Shown one piece after another: positions 35,855 to 44,500 of a stretch of DNA of 64,000 nt. The number at the start of each line of letters is the position of its first letter. Position 1 is the stretch's first letter. The notes below the pieces were generated by a model. It did no database searches and was not told the origin of the DNA. It was given only the letters and a program-made list of their open reading frames with translations. Both the position numbers and the translations under genes were made by a program. Source of the DNA: Listeria kieliensis (GTDB lineage Bacteria; Bacillota; Bacilli; Lactobacillales; Listeriaceae); NCBI RefSeq assembly GCF_003369925.1, contig NZ_LARY01000001.1, positions 930,001-994,000 of the forward strand. The letters are read 5' to 3'.

Positions 35855-35886
35855 AAAAAATAATGGACATTAAATTTCGCCCATTA
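35855..35886 (-). terminator. Putative attenuator terminator upstream of the ABC exporter
   Basis: On the minus strand TAATGGGC (35886-35879) pairs with GTCCATTA (35868-35861), 8 bp with one G-U pair and a 10-nt loop, followed by TTTTTT (35860-35855). It lies 31 nt before the exporter start codon and after the leader ORF, so it would abort transcription before the exporter genes. The stem is A/T-rich and weak, which is compatible with a regulated terminator. Confidence 0.55.
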
Positions 35887-35943
35887 CCACATAAAAGAAT
35901 ATTTGTCTTCATTTTCTCACGTGAAAAAACAATAAAAAAGGAG

Positions 35944-36066
35944 CTAACTTTGCCTAAATTTTTCCAAAGGCACAGTATAGGAATGAAAAACAAATAATTT
36001 ACTTTTAAGCAATAATGGTTTTGTAAATTGTTGTTGCTGGGTTGGTTGTAGTTGATTGTTTCGCAT
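35944..36066 (-). CDS. Putative leader peptide of the ABC exporter (40 aa)
   Basis: ATG at 36066 stands exactly 8 nt after a perfect AGGAGG (36075-36080), giving a 40-residue Gln/Asn-rich peptide (MRNNQLQPTQQQQF...) ending in FRQS and TAG at 35944. It is not a recognised domain protein. An alternative ATG at 36071, in another frame but only 3 nt from the same site, opens a 76-residue frame that runs through the attenuator and ends at 35841, beside the exporter's binding site. The arrangement resembles B. subtilis bmrB, a leader ORF controlling the bmrCD drug exporter. Which frame is translated is unresolved. Confidence 0.5.
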   Translation of the reverse strand: MRNNQLQPTQQQQFTKPLLLKSKLFVFHSYTVPLEKFRQS

Positions 36067-36100
36067 AACATATACCTCCTTTGTTTAATGTAATGATTTC

Positions 36101-36129
36101 ATTGTACAGGGCTTTCACAGAAAACGCAA
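36101..36129 (-). promoter_or_regulatory. Promoter of the leader ORF-exporter operon
   Basis: TTGCGT (36124-36129), a 17-bp spacer and TACAAT (36101-36106) on the minus strand. Transcription should start near 36094, giving a leader of about 270 nt before the exporter. Confidence 0.75.
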
Positions 36130-36202
36130 ACGATTTCTTGAATTTTTTTAAAATTGGTGTTTTTCTCTCTTTTAAAAATAGCATTTAAATCCTTCTACCC
36201 GT

Positions 36203-36238
36203 AGAAAAAAAAGCGCCTCCTCGTGGAGACACTTTTTT
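36203..36238 (-). terminator. Terminator of lepA
   Basis: AGTGTCTCC/GGAGGCGCT stem (with two G-U pairs, loop ACGA) followed on the minus strand by eight T. Confidence 0.9.
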
Positions 36239-36245
36239 ATTCAAA

Positions 36246-38081
36246 TTATTTCTTAGGCTCGTCTTCGTCCATTTTCAAAATTGCCATAAAGGCTTCTTGT
36301 GGAACTTCAACGGAACCAATTTGTTTCATTCGTTTTTTACCTTCTTTTTGTTTTTCAAGCAGTTTTCGTTTCCGTGAAACGTCCCCACCGTAACACTTGG
36401 CCAGAACGTTTTTCCGCAACGCTTTGATCGTTGAACGAGCCACGATTTTGGTGCCAATAGCTGCTTGGATCGGCACTTCAAATTGTTGCCTTGGGATTAG
36501 CTCACGCAGTTTCTCAACAATGGCTTTCCCGCGTTCATAGGCAAAATCGCGGTGAACAATAAAGCTTAGTGCATCGACTTTCTCGCTGTTCAGTAGAATA
36601 TCCATTTTCACGAGTTTCGATTGTTTGTATCCAAGTAGTTCATAATCAAATGATGCATAACCTTTCGTGCTCGATTTCAATTGATCAAAAAAGTCATACA
36701 CAATTTCTGAAAGTGGAATTTCATACAAAACACTTACTCGAATGTCATCCAGATATTCCATCGTGACAAAGTTCCCACGTTTATTTTGCGCAAGCGTCAT
36801 AACAGCCCCTACATAATCATTCGGAACCATGATTGTAGCCTTGACATAAGGCTCTTCAATCGATTCAATCACACCTGGTTCAGGCATCTCAGATGGATTG
36901 TCGACAACGATTTCACTTCCATCCGTTAGCTGTACATGATAAATAACACTTGGCGCTGTCGTAATCAAATCAATATTAAATTCGCGTTCAATCCGCTCTT
37001 GAATAATTTCCATGTGCAAGAGGCCAAGAAAACCACAACGGAATCCAAAGCCAAGCGCTTGCGAAGTTTCCGCTTCAAATTGCAAAGCAGAATCATTCAG
37101 CTCCAGCTTTTCAAGCGCGTCACGTAAATCATTATATTTAGCAGAATCAATCGGATAAAGGCCACAATAGACCATAGGGTTCAATTTCCGATAACCTGGT
37201 AGGGCTTCCTCAGCAGGATTATTGGCAAGTGTAATGGTATCCCCAACACGTGTATCGCTAACGTTTTTAATCGACGCCGTTAAATACCCCACATCTCCTA
37301 CCATAAGTGTATCTTGTGGCGTAGCTTTCGGTTTAAAGACCCCTACTTCTGTTACTTCAAATTCTTTGCCATTCGACATCATGCGAATCCGGTCTCCGGC
37401 TTTTACAGTACCATCAACAATTCTAATGTTGGCAATTACGCCTCTATAAGCATCATAAACAGAGTCAAAAATCAGTGCTTTTAGTGGTTTATCTAAGTCT
37501 CCCTGTGGAGCTGGCACCTTTTCAACAATTTGTTCAAGAATTTCGCCAATACCAATCCCTGCTTTAGCGGAAGCGAGTACTGCATCGCTTGCATCTAGTC
37601 CAATGACATCTTCAATCTCAGCACGAACTCGCTCAGGATCAGCTGCTGGCAAGTCAATTTTATTAATAACCGGAAGAATTTCCAAATCATTATCAAGTGC
37701 TAAATAAACATTTGCAAGCGTCTGTGCTTCAATCCCTTGAGCAGCATCCACAACAAGAATCGCACCTTCACAAGCAGCTAGGCTTCGCGACACTTCATAC
37801 GTAAAGTCGACGTGCCCAGGTGTATCGATCAAGTGAAAAATATAAGTTTCACCGTCTTTAGCGGTATAAGCAAGTTGAACAGCATTCAATTTAATCGTAA
37901 TGCCTCGTTCACGTTCTAAATCCATTGAATCTAACAATTGAGCTTTCATTTCACGATGACTTAATGCATGTGTCTCTTCCAAAATTCGATCCGCTAAGGT
38001 TGATTTCCCGTGGTCAATATGGGCGATGATCGAAAAATTTCTAATTTTATTCGTTCGTTTTTGCATTTCATTTTTATCCAT
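36246..38081 (-). CDS. lepA: Elongation factor 4 (LepA)
   Basis: A 611-residue ribosome-dependent GTPase that back-translocates or remodels ribosomes under stress. GTPase motifs are [14 protein letters not shown] (G1), GITI (G2), DTPGHVDF (G3) and NKIDLP (G4). The LepA-specific C-terminal domain with [26 protein letters not shown] is complete. ATG at 38081 with AGGAGC upstream is chosen over one at 38108. It is divergent from rpsT, a conserved pairing in Bacilli. Confidence 0.97.
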   Translation of the reverse strand: MDKNEMQKRTNKIRNFSIIAHIDHGKSTLADRILEETHALSHREMKAQLLDSMDLERERGITIKLNAVQLAYTAKDGETYIFHLIDTPGHVDFTYEVSRSLAACEGAILVVDAAQGIEAQTLANVYLALDNDLEILPVINKIDLPAADPERVRAEIEDVIGLDASDAVLASAKAGIGIGEILEQIVEKVPAPQGDLDKPLKALIFDSVYDAYRGVIANIRIVDGTVKAGDRIRMMSNGKEFEVTEVGVFKPKATPQDTLMVGDVGYLTASIKNVSDTRVGDTITLANNPAEEALPGYRKLNPMVYCGLYPIDSAKYNDLRDALEKLELNDSALQFEAETSQALGFGFRCGFLGLLHMEIIQERIEREFNIDLITTAPSVIYHVQLTDGSEIVVDNPSEMPEPGVIESIEEPYVKATIMVPNDYVGAVMTLAQNKRGNFVTMEYLDDIRVSVLYEIPLSEIVYDFFDQLKSSTKGYASFDYELLGYKQSKLVKMDILLNSEKVDALSFIVHRDFAYERGKAIVEKLRELIPRQQFEVPIQAAIGTKIVARSTIKALRKNVLAKCYGGDVSRKRKLLEKQKEGKKRMKQIGSVEVPQEAFMAILKMDEDEPKK

Positions 38082-38214
38082 TTTCCCAGCTCCTGCTCCT
38101 CGGCTCATTCAAATCAGAATGGCAAGCTAAAATTGATTATATCAATAGATGAGCGATTATTCAATGACTCTTTTACAAAACTGGCGGAAATTCTAAGAAA
38201 TTTAGCTTGCCTTA

Positions 38215-38243
38215 TTGCAAATTCATTCATATTTAGGTATAAT
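38215..38243 (+). promoter_or_regulatory. Promoter of rpsT
   Basis: TTGCAA (38215-38220), 17-bp spacer, TATAAT (38238-38243). The start would be about 70 nt upstream of the rpsT ATG. Confidence 0.8.
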
Positions 38244-38321
38244 AGCATTTGTTCTGAAGTATTTTAAAGGGTATGTTTGAAATAAGTACTACCTCGATTA
38301 GTTTGGACGGAGGTGAATGGA

Positions 38322-38573
38322 ATGCCAAATATTAAATCTGCTATCAAACGTGTTAAAACAATTGAAACTCGCAACAACCGCAACGTTGCTCAACGTTCTG
38401 CGATGCGTACGGCTATCAAAAAAGTAGAGGAAGCTGCAGCAAACAATGCTGACAACAAAGAAGAATTATTCGTAGCTGCTTCTAAAAAAATTGATACTGC
38501 TGTATCCAAAGGCTTGATTCATAAAAATAAAGCAGCTCGCGACAAATCTCGCCTAGCAGCTAAAATCAAGTAA
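38322..38573 (+). CDS. rpsT: 30S ribosomal protein S20
   Basis: An 83-residue very basic helical protein that binds 16S rRNA in the body of the 30S subunit. It begins [18 protein letters not shown] and ends [13 protein letters not shown], diagnostic of S20. The ATG at 38322 follows GGAGGTGAATGGA; an in-frame ATG at 38313 is inside that site. Single-gene unit with its own promoter and terminator. Confidence 0.98.
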   Translation: MPNIKSAIKRVKTIETRNNRNVAQRSAMRTAIKKVEEAAANNADNKEELFVAASKKIDTAVSKGLIHKNKAARDKSRLAAKIK

Positions 38574-38582
38574 GCAATGAAA

Positions 38583-38608
38583 ACATCACGGTTGTGGTGT
38601 TTTTTGTT
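38583..38608 (+). terminator. Terminator of rpsT
   Basis: AACATCAC/GTGGTGTT stem with loop GGTT, followed by TTTT; located 10 nt after the stop codon. Confidence 0.85.
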
Positions 38609-38612
38609 TGTT

Positions 38613-38642
38613 AAAAAGGGCCTAATTTTAGGCCCTTTTTGC
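38613..38642 (-). terminator. Terminator of the comE-holA transcription unit
   Basis: A 10-bp AAAAGGGCCT/AGGCCCTTTT stem with loop AATTTT overlapping the holA stop codon, flanked by T on the minus strand. Confidence 0.9.
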
Positions 38643-39662
38643 TTTTCTAAAATCTTCTAATTCGAATAAAAACCATTCTAGTTTTTGTGTTTTTTCTCCA
38701 AATCCAGTTTTTAACTCAAAATCGCTTGCTGCTAATTTCAAAAGTGCGAAATCAAGCTCTTCTTTTCCAAAACCACGTGCTTGTTTGGCTGCCATTTTTG
38801 CCCTAAATGGATGTACTTTTAAAATTCCAGCTGCTTGTTGTGCACTAACTCCTTTTTTCTCGAGCAACTTTAGCTGGTTCATTAGACGAAACTGACTCGC
38901 AACAAGCGCCACAATTTTGATAGGCTCTTCTTTTTGTTTCAATAAATCATAATAAATGCGAAGTGCTCCTGCTGTGTCGCGAGCAATCAACTTATCGAGA
39001 AGTAAAAAGATATTTTGCTCAAGAGATCGAACGACTAGCTTCTCGACATCATCCAGTGCAATTTTTTTGGATTCAAATTGATAGAGCATTAATTTATCGA
39101 GTTCATTCATCGCTGTAGTGAGGTTCCCACTTGTTAGTTCCATCAAGCGCTTATCGGCTGCTTGTTCAATTGTAAAACCATTTTCTTGTGCTTTTGTTTC
39201 GATCCATTTTAAAAATTCAGATTCACTTGGTCTTTTAGCCTCAATCACAACTGCTTGTTTTTTTAGTAATTTCGTTAGTTTCTTTCGCTCATCCAGTTTT
39301 TCAACACGAGCTACAAAACAAAGAATTGAGTAATCGGCTGGTTGCGCCAAATATTGTTCAAGTCGCGCGGTTTGATGTTCAATTTTACTTTTGGTTTTTT
39401 CGCTTGTTAGGAAAGTGGGATTACTAGCGATAACTAATCTCTTATCGCCAAAAAATGGAAGGGTTTCTGCTTCTTCCAGTACCGTTTCAATAGGGGTTTC
39501 TTCTAAATCAAAGTTCGCATAATTAAATTCTTGTTCATCTTCTGCTAAAACAGCATTTAAAAGCTTTTCTTTCGTTTGATTGATTACATAATCTTCAATT
39601 CCGATAATAAGATAGACTTGTGCTAATTTCTTTTGCTCTATGGCTTTCCATTCTTTAATCAA
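38628..39662 (-). CDS. holA: DNA polymerase III subunit delta
   Basis: A 344-residue clamp-loader subunit (YqeN) that opens the beta sliding clamp. It has the N-terminal LAQVYLIIGIEDYVINQTKEKLL, LVIASNPTFLT, an AAA-like domain without Walker motifs, and the C-terminal collar domain with FRAKMAAKQARGF. Start is TTG at 39662 after GAGGTGAGGAAAA. It is downstream of comEC, as in many Bacilli. Confidence 0.93.
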   Translation of the reverse strand: MIKEWKAIEQKKLAQVYLIIGIEDYVINQTKEKLLNAVLAEDEQEFNYANFDLEETPIETVLEEAETLPFFGDKRLVIASNPTFLTSEKTKSKIEHQTARLEQYLAQPADYSILCFVARVEKLDERKKLTKLLKKQAVVIEAKRPSESEFLKWIETKAQENGFTIEQAADKRLMELTSGNLTTAMNELDKLMLYQFESKKIALDDVEKLVVRSLEQNIFLLLDKLIARDTAGALRIYYDLLKQKEEPIKIVALVASQFRLMNQLKLLEKKGVSAQQAAGILKVHPFRAKMAAKQARGFGKEELDFALLKLAASDFELKTGFGEKTQKLEWFLFELEDFRKAKRA

Positions 39663-39716
39663 TTTTCCTCACCTCTTCCATTAATCGTAATCGAACTAAT
39701 CTTTGTTTTCAAGCAT

Positions 39717-41960
39717 TTATTGCAGCTTTGTTTTAAACCCTTTTAAAAATCGGTAGACAATCATCCCATTTTGGTCCGTCCGAAAAATTTGAACGTTCTT
39801 TTTTTGTAGCGTCACTAAGGTTTCTGCATTAGGGTGTCCAAATTGATTTTTCACACCGCAAGAAATAAGCGCAAAATCTGGATTCACTTTTTCAATAAAA
39901 GCTCGTGTGGAAGAAGTTTTACTTCCATGATGCCCTACTTTAAGAATGTCTGCTTGTATATCTTCTGTTTGCAAGAGTTCCTGTTCAATTTCTTTTTCAG
40001 CATCCCCCGTGAAAAGCCAAACAAGTCCTCCTAGCTCCACTTTCAGGACAAGTGAATTATTATTCGTATTAGGTACTTCCCTATAAGGAGACAAAACTTG
40101 GAAAAGATAGTCCTTGTCGCCGATTCGATCTCCTTTTTCAAGCTCCGTCACTGGAATATCTTGAAGCTTGAGAAGCGCCTCTTGTAAAATTTTCTTCTTG
40201 GCAGCATTTTTGGCAAAATAGATTCTTTTGATTTTAATTTCAGAAGCAAGCTCTTTTAAAGCACCCATATGATCTGCATGGGCATGTGTAATAAAAACCT
40301 TATCGAGCTTAGCAATTCCCTTCGATTTTAAAACTGGAGTTAAAAGATCTTGACCAATCGAAAAAGAATGCTTGCGCTTTTGCCAATTTTCTTTTGGAAA
40401 AGCTATTTGACCTCCTGTATCAATTAGATAGTTTCCTTTATTTCGAGGAAGTTGGATCAAAATACTGTCGCCTTGCCCTATGTCTATCATACTCACTTCA
40501 CCAGAAAATGGAAAGGTACTCAATTTAGCACTTAGAAAAAATAACATTGTGAAGAAAAATACAATTTTGAAATAGCGCTTTTCCCAGCATAGAAAAATAA
40601 GAAACGTGATGAAAACAAGCAGCAAAGTAAATAAACCAGTTGGTTTCCCTGCCGTAAACATTGTGCCATTAAAAATTTGAAAGAGCTCGGTCACGTGTTC
40701 CATGATAGTAACAAAAAAATCAAGTAGAACATTTAACGGTGTTAACAGTATGGGAATCTTTGAAAATAAAAAGCAAATAAAAATAAAGGGAACAAGGAAA
40801 CTTGAAAAGAAAGGAACATACAAGATATTGAGGAAAATACCTATTAAAGAGAATTCGAAAAAGTGGAATAATAAAATAAGCGCTGAGGCAAGTGTCGAGA
40901 TGATTGAAATAGTAAGAGCTTTCCCGAAACTGCTAGTAGCTCTTTCGATCAATTGTCTTCCTAACAAAATGGCAAAAGAAACTGCATACGAGAGTTGAAA
41001 ACCTGCATTAAATACCACATAGGGATTTACAAGAAAGCTAAGTAAAAAGACCAGTGAAATTGCACAAATAGGAGATATGAGGCGTTTTAATTTTACCCCT
41101 GTTAAGATAAATAACGTCATTCCACATGCCCGAATGACTGGTGCGCCAAATCCAGCGATCAGTGCATAAAAAGGCAATATCACAAATAGAAGCGTTTGGC
41201 TTGTCTCTTTGGTAAAACCAAAACGAAGAAGCAAAAAATAACATAGGCCAACAAATAAGTTAACGTGAAGACCCGAAATCGCCAAAAGGTGAACCACACC
41301 TAGTTTCTGGTATTCCGCATAAAGATCTTGATCAAAAGTTGATTTATCTCCAGTAATTAGTGCCGCAACGTAAGGCGCAGTTCGTTTGCTGAAGTGTTCA
41401 TGAATGTATTCTAGTAGATTTAAACGGAAATTTTGAATGCTTGATGTAAAGGTTTGTTTCGTTCCCACAGGAATTAGTTTTTCGGCTTGAAAGATAGTGT
41501 GGATTTTTTGCCGTTTGAGGTAATCTGCATAATCAAATTGATTAAAATTCCGTGCCACATTTGGTTTTTCGATTTGACCTGAAACCTGAAAAATGGCGCC
41601 GTAACGAATTTTCTTTAACTGTTCTTTTTCCTTTTCACTTTTTATTTGATAATGCAAAACGCTTTTTTCATGATTTAAATTTACTACGGCTGAAAAACGA
41701 TCGCCATCTATTTGTAAAGACTGAATAATGCGGACAGTTGCGGACTTGGCTGTTTGTTCTTGCCCAGAGACGTTCAATGTGTCGGTTAAAAAATAATAGA
41801 AAGCTGCAAATAATAAGATACTAAAGAAAAAAAGAGCTTTCTTGATTTGTTTACGCGAAAGTAAGTAGCCGCAAAATAGCAAACCGGCTAAAAGAAAAAG
41901 AGGAGTCAAGAAGACCCCTAGAACACCAGTGATGATTGCAACAACGCAGAAGATAGCCAA
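39717..41960 (-). CDS. comEC: Competence channel protein ComEC
   Basis: A polytopic membrane protein of about 747 residues that forms the channel for single-stranded DNA during transformation. It shows N-terminal helices, an OB-like extracellular region (about 80-170), the ComEC/Rec2 domain with HLLAISGLHVNLFVGL and a C-terminal MBL-like domain (DIGQGDSIL, HAHADHMGA). No frameshift or premature stop is seen. The start is unclear: TTG at 41960 is 18 nt from the strong GAGGAGG, whereas ATT at 41972 or 41969 is ideally spaced, and an in-frame stop precedes the binding site. Cotranscribed with comEA and comEB. Confidence 0.9.
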   Translation of the reverse strand: MAIFCVVAIITGVLGVFLTPLFLLAGLLFCGYLLSRKQIKKALFFFSILLFAAFYYFLTDTLNVSGQEQTAKSATVRIIQSLQIDGDRFSAVVNLNHEKSVLHYQIKSEKEKEQLKKIRYGAIFQVSGQIEKPNVARNFNQFDYADYLKRQKIHTIFQAEKLIPVGTKQTFTSSIQNFRLNLLEYIHEHFSKRTAPYVAALITGDKSTFDQDLYAEYQKLGVVHLLAISGLHVNLFVGLCYFLLLRFGFTKETSQTLLFVILPFYALIAGFGAPVIRACGMTLFILTGVKLKRLISPICAISLVFLLSFLVNPYVVFNAGFQLSYAVSFAILLGRQLIERATSSFGKALTISIISTLASALILLFHFFEFSLIGIFLNILYVPFFSSFLVPFIFICFLFSKIPILLTPLNVLLDFFVTIMEHVTELFQIFNGTMFTAGKPTGLFTLLLVFITFLIFLCWEKRYFKIVFFFTMLFFLSAKLSTFPFSGEVSMIDIGQGDSILIQLPRNKGNYLIDTGGQIAFPKENWQKRKHSFSIGQDLLTPVLKSKGIAKLDKVFITHAHADHMGALKELASEIKIKRIYFAKNAAKKKILQEALLKLQDIPVTELEKGDRIGDKDYLFQVLSPYREVPNTNNNSLVLKVELGGLVWLFTGDAEKEIEQELLQTEDIQADILKVGHHGSKTSSTRAFIEKVNPDFALISCGVKNQFGHPNAETLVTLQKKNVQIFRTDQNGMIVYRFLKGFKTKLQ

Positions 41961-41993
41961 GTGTTCAATAATCTGTTTCCTCCTCTATTGTTT

Positions 41994-42551
41994 TTACAAT
42001 TTGGTTTCGATCGCCTGAAGCAAACTTTTCGCTTTATCTTCTGGCAAGTCTTGTTCGCTTATCGCCTCTGTCACATTCGCTAACAGTTGCTGTTTTGAAA
42101 GTGGTCCATCGTTTAAAATTTCATGATCAAAAGGAACTTTCTTTACTTCGACGCCCGCTTGTTCAAATAGCTCGATCGCATAAGGATTATTTTTATAGTC
42201 TTTTGCATAAAAAACGGCTTTAATGCCCGCTTGAATAATCGATTTACAACAAGCCACACACGGAAAATGCGTGACATAAAGTTCTGCTTGGTCTGTGGAA
42301 GCGCCAAATTTCGCACATTGCAAAAGGGCGTTCATCTCAGCATGGATGGTTCGAATGCAGTGGCCTTCAACGATCAAACAGCCTTTTTCTGTACAATGAT
42401 CCCCACCAGCAATGGAACCATTATAGCCACTTGCAATCATTCGTTTATCTCGAACAATTGTTGCTCCAACCATCAGTCGTGTACATGTACTTCTTGTTGA
42501 AATTAAATGACTTTGCGCCATGAAAAATTGATCCCATTCAATTCGTTTCAT
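41994..42551 (-). CDS. comEB: ComE operon dCMP deaminase-like protein
   Basis: A 185-residue zinc deaminase with H70-A-E72 and P97-C98-x2-C101, the intact CDA signature. It should convert dCMP to dUMP; in Bacillus its competence role is dispensable. AAAGGAGTCGAGAAG precedes the ATG. It sits between comEA and comEC. Confidence 0.93.
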   Translation of the reverse strand: MKRIEWDQFFMAQSHLISTRSTCTRLMVGATIVRDKRMIASGYNGSIAGGDHCTEKGCLIVEGHCIRTIHAEMNALLQCAKFGASTDQAELYVTHFPCVACCKSIIQAGIKAVFYAKDYKNNPYAIELFEQAGVEVKKVPFDHEILNDGPLSKQQLLANVTEAISEQDLPEDKAKSLLQAIETKL

Positions 42552-42614
42552 CTTCTCGACTCCTTTCGTCTCTCATAATAGTATAATTCGACAGTGAACA
42601 GTCGTCAATCAAAT

Positions 42615-43265
42615 CTAAACTTCTAAATGAGCTTTCAATTTTTCAAGCGTCTTTTCTCCAATTCCTGAAATTTGTGTTAAGTCTTCTATTTTAGTAAATA
42701 ATCCTTCTTTTTCTCGGTATTCAATAATGGCCGCGGCTTTTGCTTTACCAATTCCAGGAACTTGCTCTAGATCCTGTGCGGTTGCTTGATTAATGTTCAC
42801 CTTGGTTGCCTCGGCTTGTCCCGATGCGCTCCCAGAGGAAGTAGCGACCACTGAAGAACTTTTGCCCCCTTTTTTAACCACCTCGACAACCATCTCATCT
42901 TTCAACTTTTGAGCTAAATTGACTGAATTTGGGTCGGCTTCAGGTGATAATCCGCCTGCTCGTTTGATTGCATCTTTTACGCGACCATCTTTTTCAATTC
43001 GATAAACACCTGGGTCTCGAACTGCTCCTTTCACATCCACAAACACAAGCGCTTGTTTTTCTTCTTTTTTGGTCGTTTCAGCCTCTTGCGTTTTCGCTTC
43101 CTCTTTTGTGGCAATTGGCTTAGAAGCGCTCGTCCATTCATTTTGACCCTCGTGGCTTGATTGAAAAACAAAAAAGAAACCAAACACAAGCACGGCAATC
43201 AAACCAGCTGCTCCAATCAAACACCATTTTTGATTTTTTTGATAGAATTCTTTTAGTTTTAGCAT
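42615..43265 (-). CDS. comEA: Competence DNA receptor ComEA
   Basis: A 216-residue membrane-anchored receptor that binds double-stranded DNA outside the cell. One N-terminal helix (about 16-34) is followed by a Lys/Glu/Thr linker, an SLBB domain with FVDVKGAVRDPGVY (about 74-130), and a C-terminal double helix-hairpin-helix with INQATAQDLEQVPGIGKAKAAAII and ISGIGEKTLEKLK. AGGAGG precedes the ATG. A terminator separates it from the yqe operon upstream. Confidence 0.95.
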   Translation of the reverse strand: MLKLKEFYQKNQKWCLIGAAGLIAVLVFGFFFVFQSSHEGQNEWTSASKPIATKEEAKTQEAETTKKEEKQALVFVDVKGAVRDPGVYRIEKDGRVKDAIKRAGGLSPEADPNSVNLAQKLKDEMVVEVVKKGGKSSSVVATSSGSASGQAEATKVNINQATAQDLEQVPGIGKAKAAAIIEYREKEGLFTKIEDLTQISGIGEKTLEKLKAHLEV

Positions 43266-43332
43266 GGCAAGATCCTCCTCTTGCTTCTCTATTCGCCAAA
43301 AACTTTCCCGTTCCTCCTACAAGTCTCCAAAA

Positions 43333-43363
43333 AGAAAAAGCCAAAAATTTATTTTTTGGCTTT
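43333..43363 (-). terminator. Terminator between yqeM and comEA
   Basis: AAAGCCAAAAA/TTTTTGGCTTT (43337-43347 with 43353-43363), loop containing the yqeM stop codon, then TTCTTTTT on the minus strand. comEA therefore probably starts a separate transcription unit. Confidence 0.85.
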
Positions 43364-44083
43364 AAAAAAGAGTCGTTCTGTTTTTTCATTCGGTTTTTCA
43401 TCACTAAAATCTGCAAAAACTTGAACATCGCGAAAATTCGTTTCTAATAACATTTTTTTATAGATTGAAATCGGGAAAGTTCGTTCTTTATGCAATTCAT
43501 CTTTTCGGATGTAGCGCTCTCCCTCTTCTTCTCGGATAAAAAAACTTAACTCATGTTCGACGGAATGGGGATACTCACCCGGGAAGGAATTCCAAATGGT
43601 CGCAACATAGGGGTCTCCCTCTCCGTAACTGTAATCTTGAAAAATGCGATCCATTTTATATACGGAATGGACATCAAATAAAAAAGTGCCATCTAGCTTT
43701 AAATGACGGAAAACATGTTGGAAGGCAGCGCGAACTGCTTCTTCTGTCTCGAGGTAGTTTAAAGAATCACAAAAGCACGTGATGGCATCGAATTCTTTTT
43801 TTAAGTCGAAATGAGTCATATCAGCTTGAATGACAGGGATATCAAGATTGATTTGAGCAAATTTTTCTTTGGCCACGCGAACCATTTCAGGTGCTAAATC
43901 TAACGCGGAAACTTGAAGTCCCGCAAGTGCCATGCGCAAGGAAAACTCACCGGTTCCAGCAGCAAGATCTAGTAAAGAATAGGTTTCTTCTGGCAAATGT
44001 CTCAAAGCAAAATCGGACCAAGCGTCATAGAGTTCACTGTCCATCAGTTCATCATACACAACGGGGAAGAATTCGTAACTCAT
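43349..44083 (-). CDS. yqeM: Class I SAM-dependent methyltransferase YqeM
   Basis: A 244-residue protein with the SAM site LLDLAAGTGEFSLRMA (about 38-53), LDLAPEMV, and a second-domain VEHELSFFIRE. It is the last gene of the yqeG operon before comEA, as in Bacillus. The methylated substrate is not established. Confidence 0.9.
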   Translation of the reverse strand: MSYEFFPVVYDELMDSELYDAWSDFALRHLPEETYSLLDLAAGTGEFSLRMALAGLQVSALDLAPEMVRVAKEKFAQINLDIPVIQADMTHFDLKKEFDAITCFCDSLNYLETEEAVRAAFQHVFRHLKLDGTFLFDVHSVYKMDRIFQDYSYGEGDPYVATIWNSFPGEYPHSVEHELSFFIREEEGERYIRKDELHKERTFPISIYKKMLLETNFRDVQVFADFSDEKPNEKTERLFFKAKK

Positions 44084-44143
44084 TTTAGTTCTCCTCTCTA
44101 TTCAAAAAAGCAGCAAGAGGACCCTCGCTGCTTCTTCACTTTC

Positions 44144-44500
44144 TTAATAGGAAAAAGCTTCCGACACATTTTCAAGCGGCGCGTCTCCCCATAGTTTTTC
44201 CAAATTATAATAAGAACGTTCATCGCGTTGAAAGACGTGAATAATGACGTCTCCTAGATCAATCAATACCCATTTCGCTGCGTCAAAACCTTCTAAGCGT
44301 TTCACTTCAATTTCATTTTCTTGTGCCTTGTCTTTAATTTCTCGTGCAATTGCCTGCACTTGTTTATCCGAATTACCGTGACAAATCACAAAATAATCGG
44401 CGATGCTTGAAAGGCCCTGCATATTCAGTGCGAGAATATCCTCTGCACGTTTGTCATCTGCAGCGCGTGCAACAAGCATCAATACTTCATGACTATTCAA
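44144..44500 (-). CDS. rsfS: Ribosomal silencing factor RsfS
   Basis: A protein of about 118 residues that binds uL14 and keeps ribosomal subunits apart when nutrients are scarce. It has DDKRAEDILALNM, SIADYFVICHGNSDKQVQAIAREI, WVLIDLGDVIIHVF and SYYNLEKLWGDAP, the family hallmarks. TTG at 44500 lies about 11 nt after AAGGAG; the ATG at 44512 directly abuts that site and is less likely. The frame overlaps the yqeK end by 8 nt, implying coupling. Confidence 0.92.
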   Translation of the reverse strand: MNSHEVLMLVARAADDKRAEDILALNMQGLSSIADYFVICHGNSDKQVQAIAREIKDKAQENEIEVKRLEGFDAAKWVLIDLGDVIIHVFQRDERSYYNLEKLWGDAPLENVSEAFSY

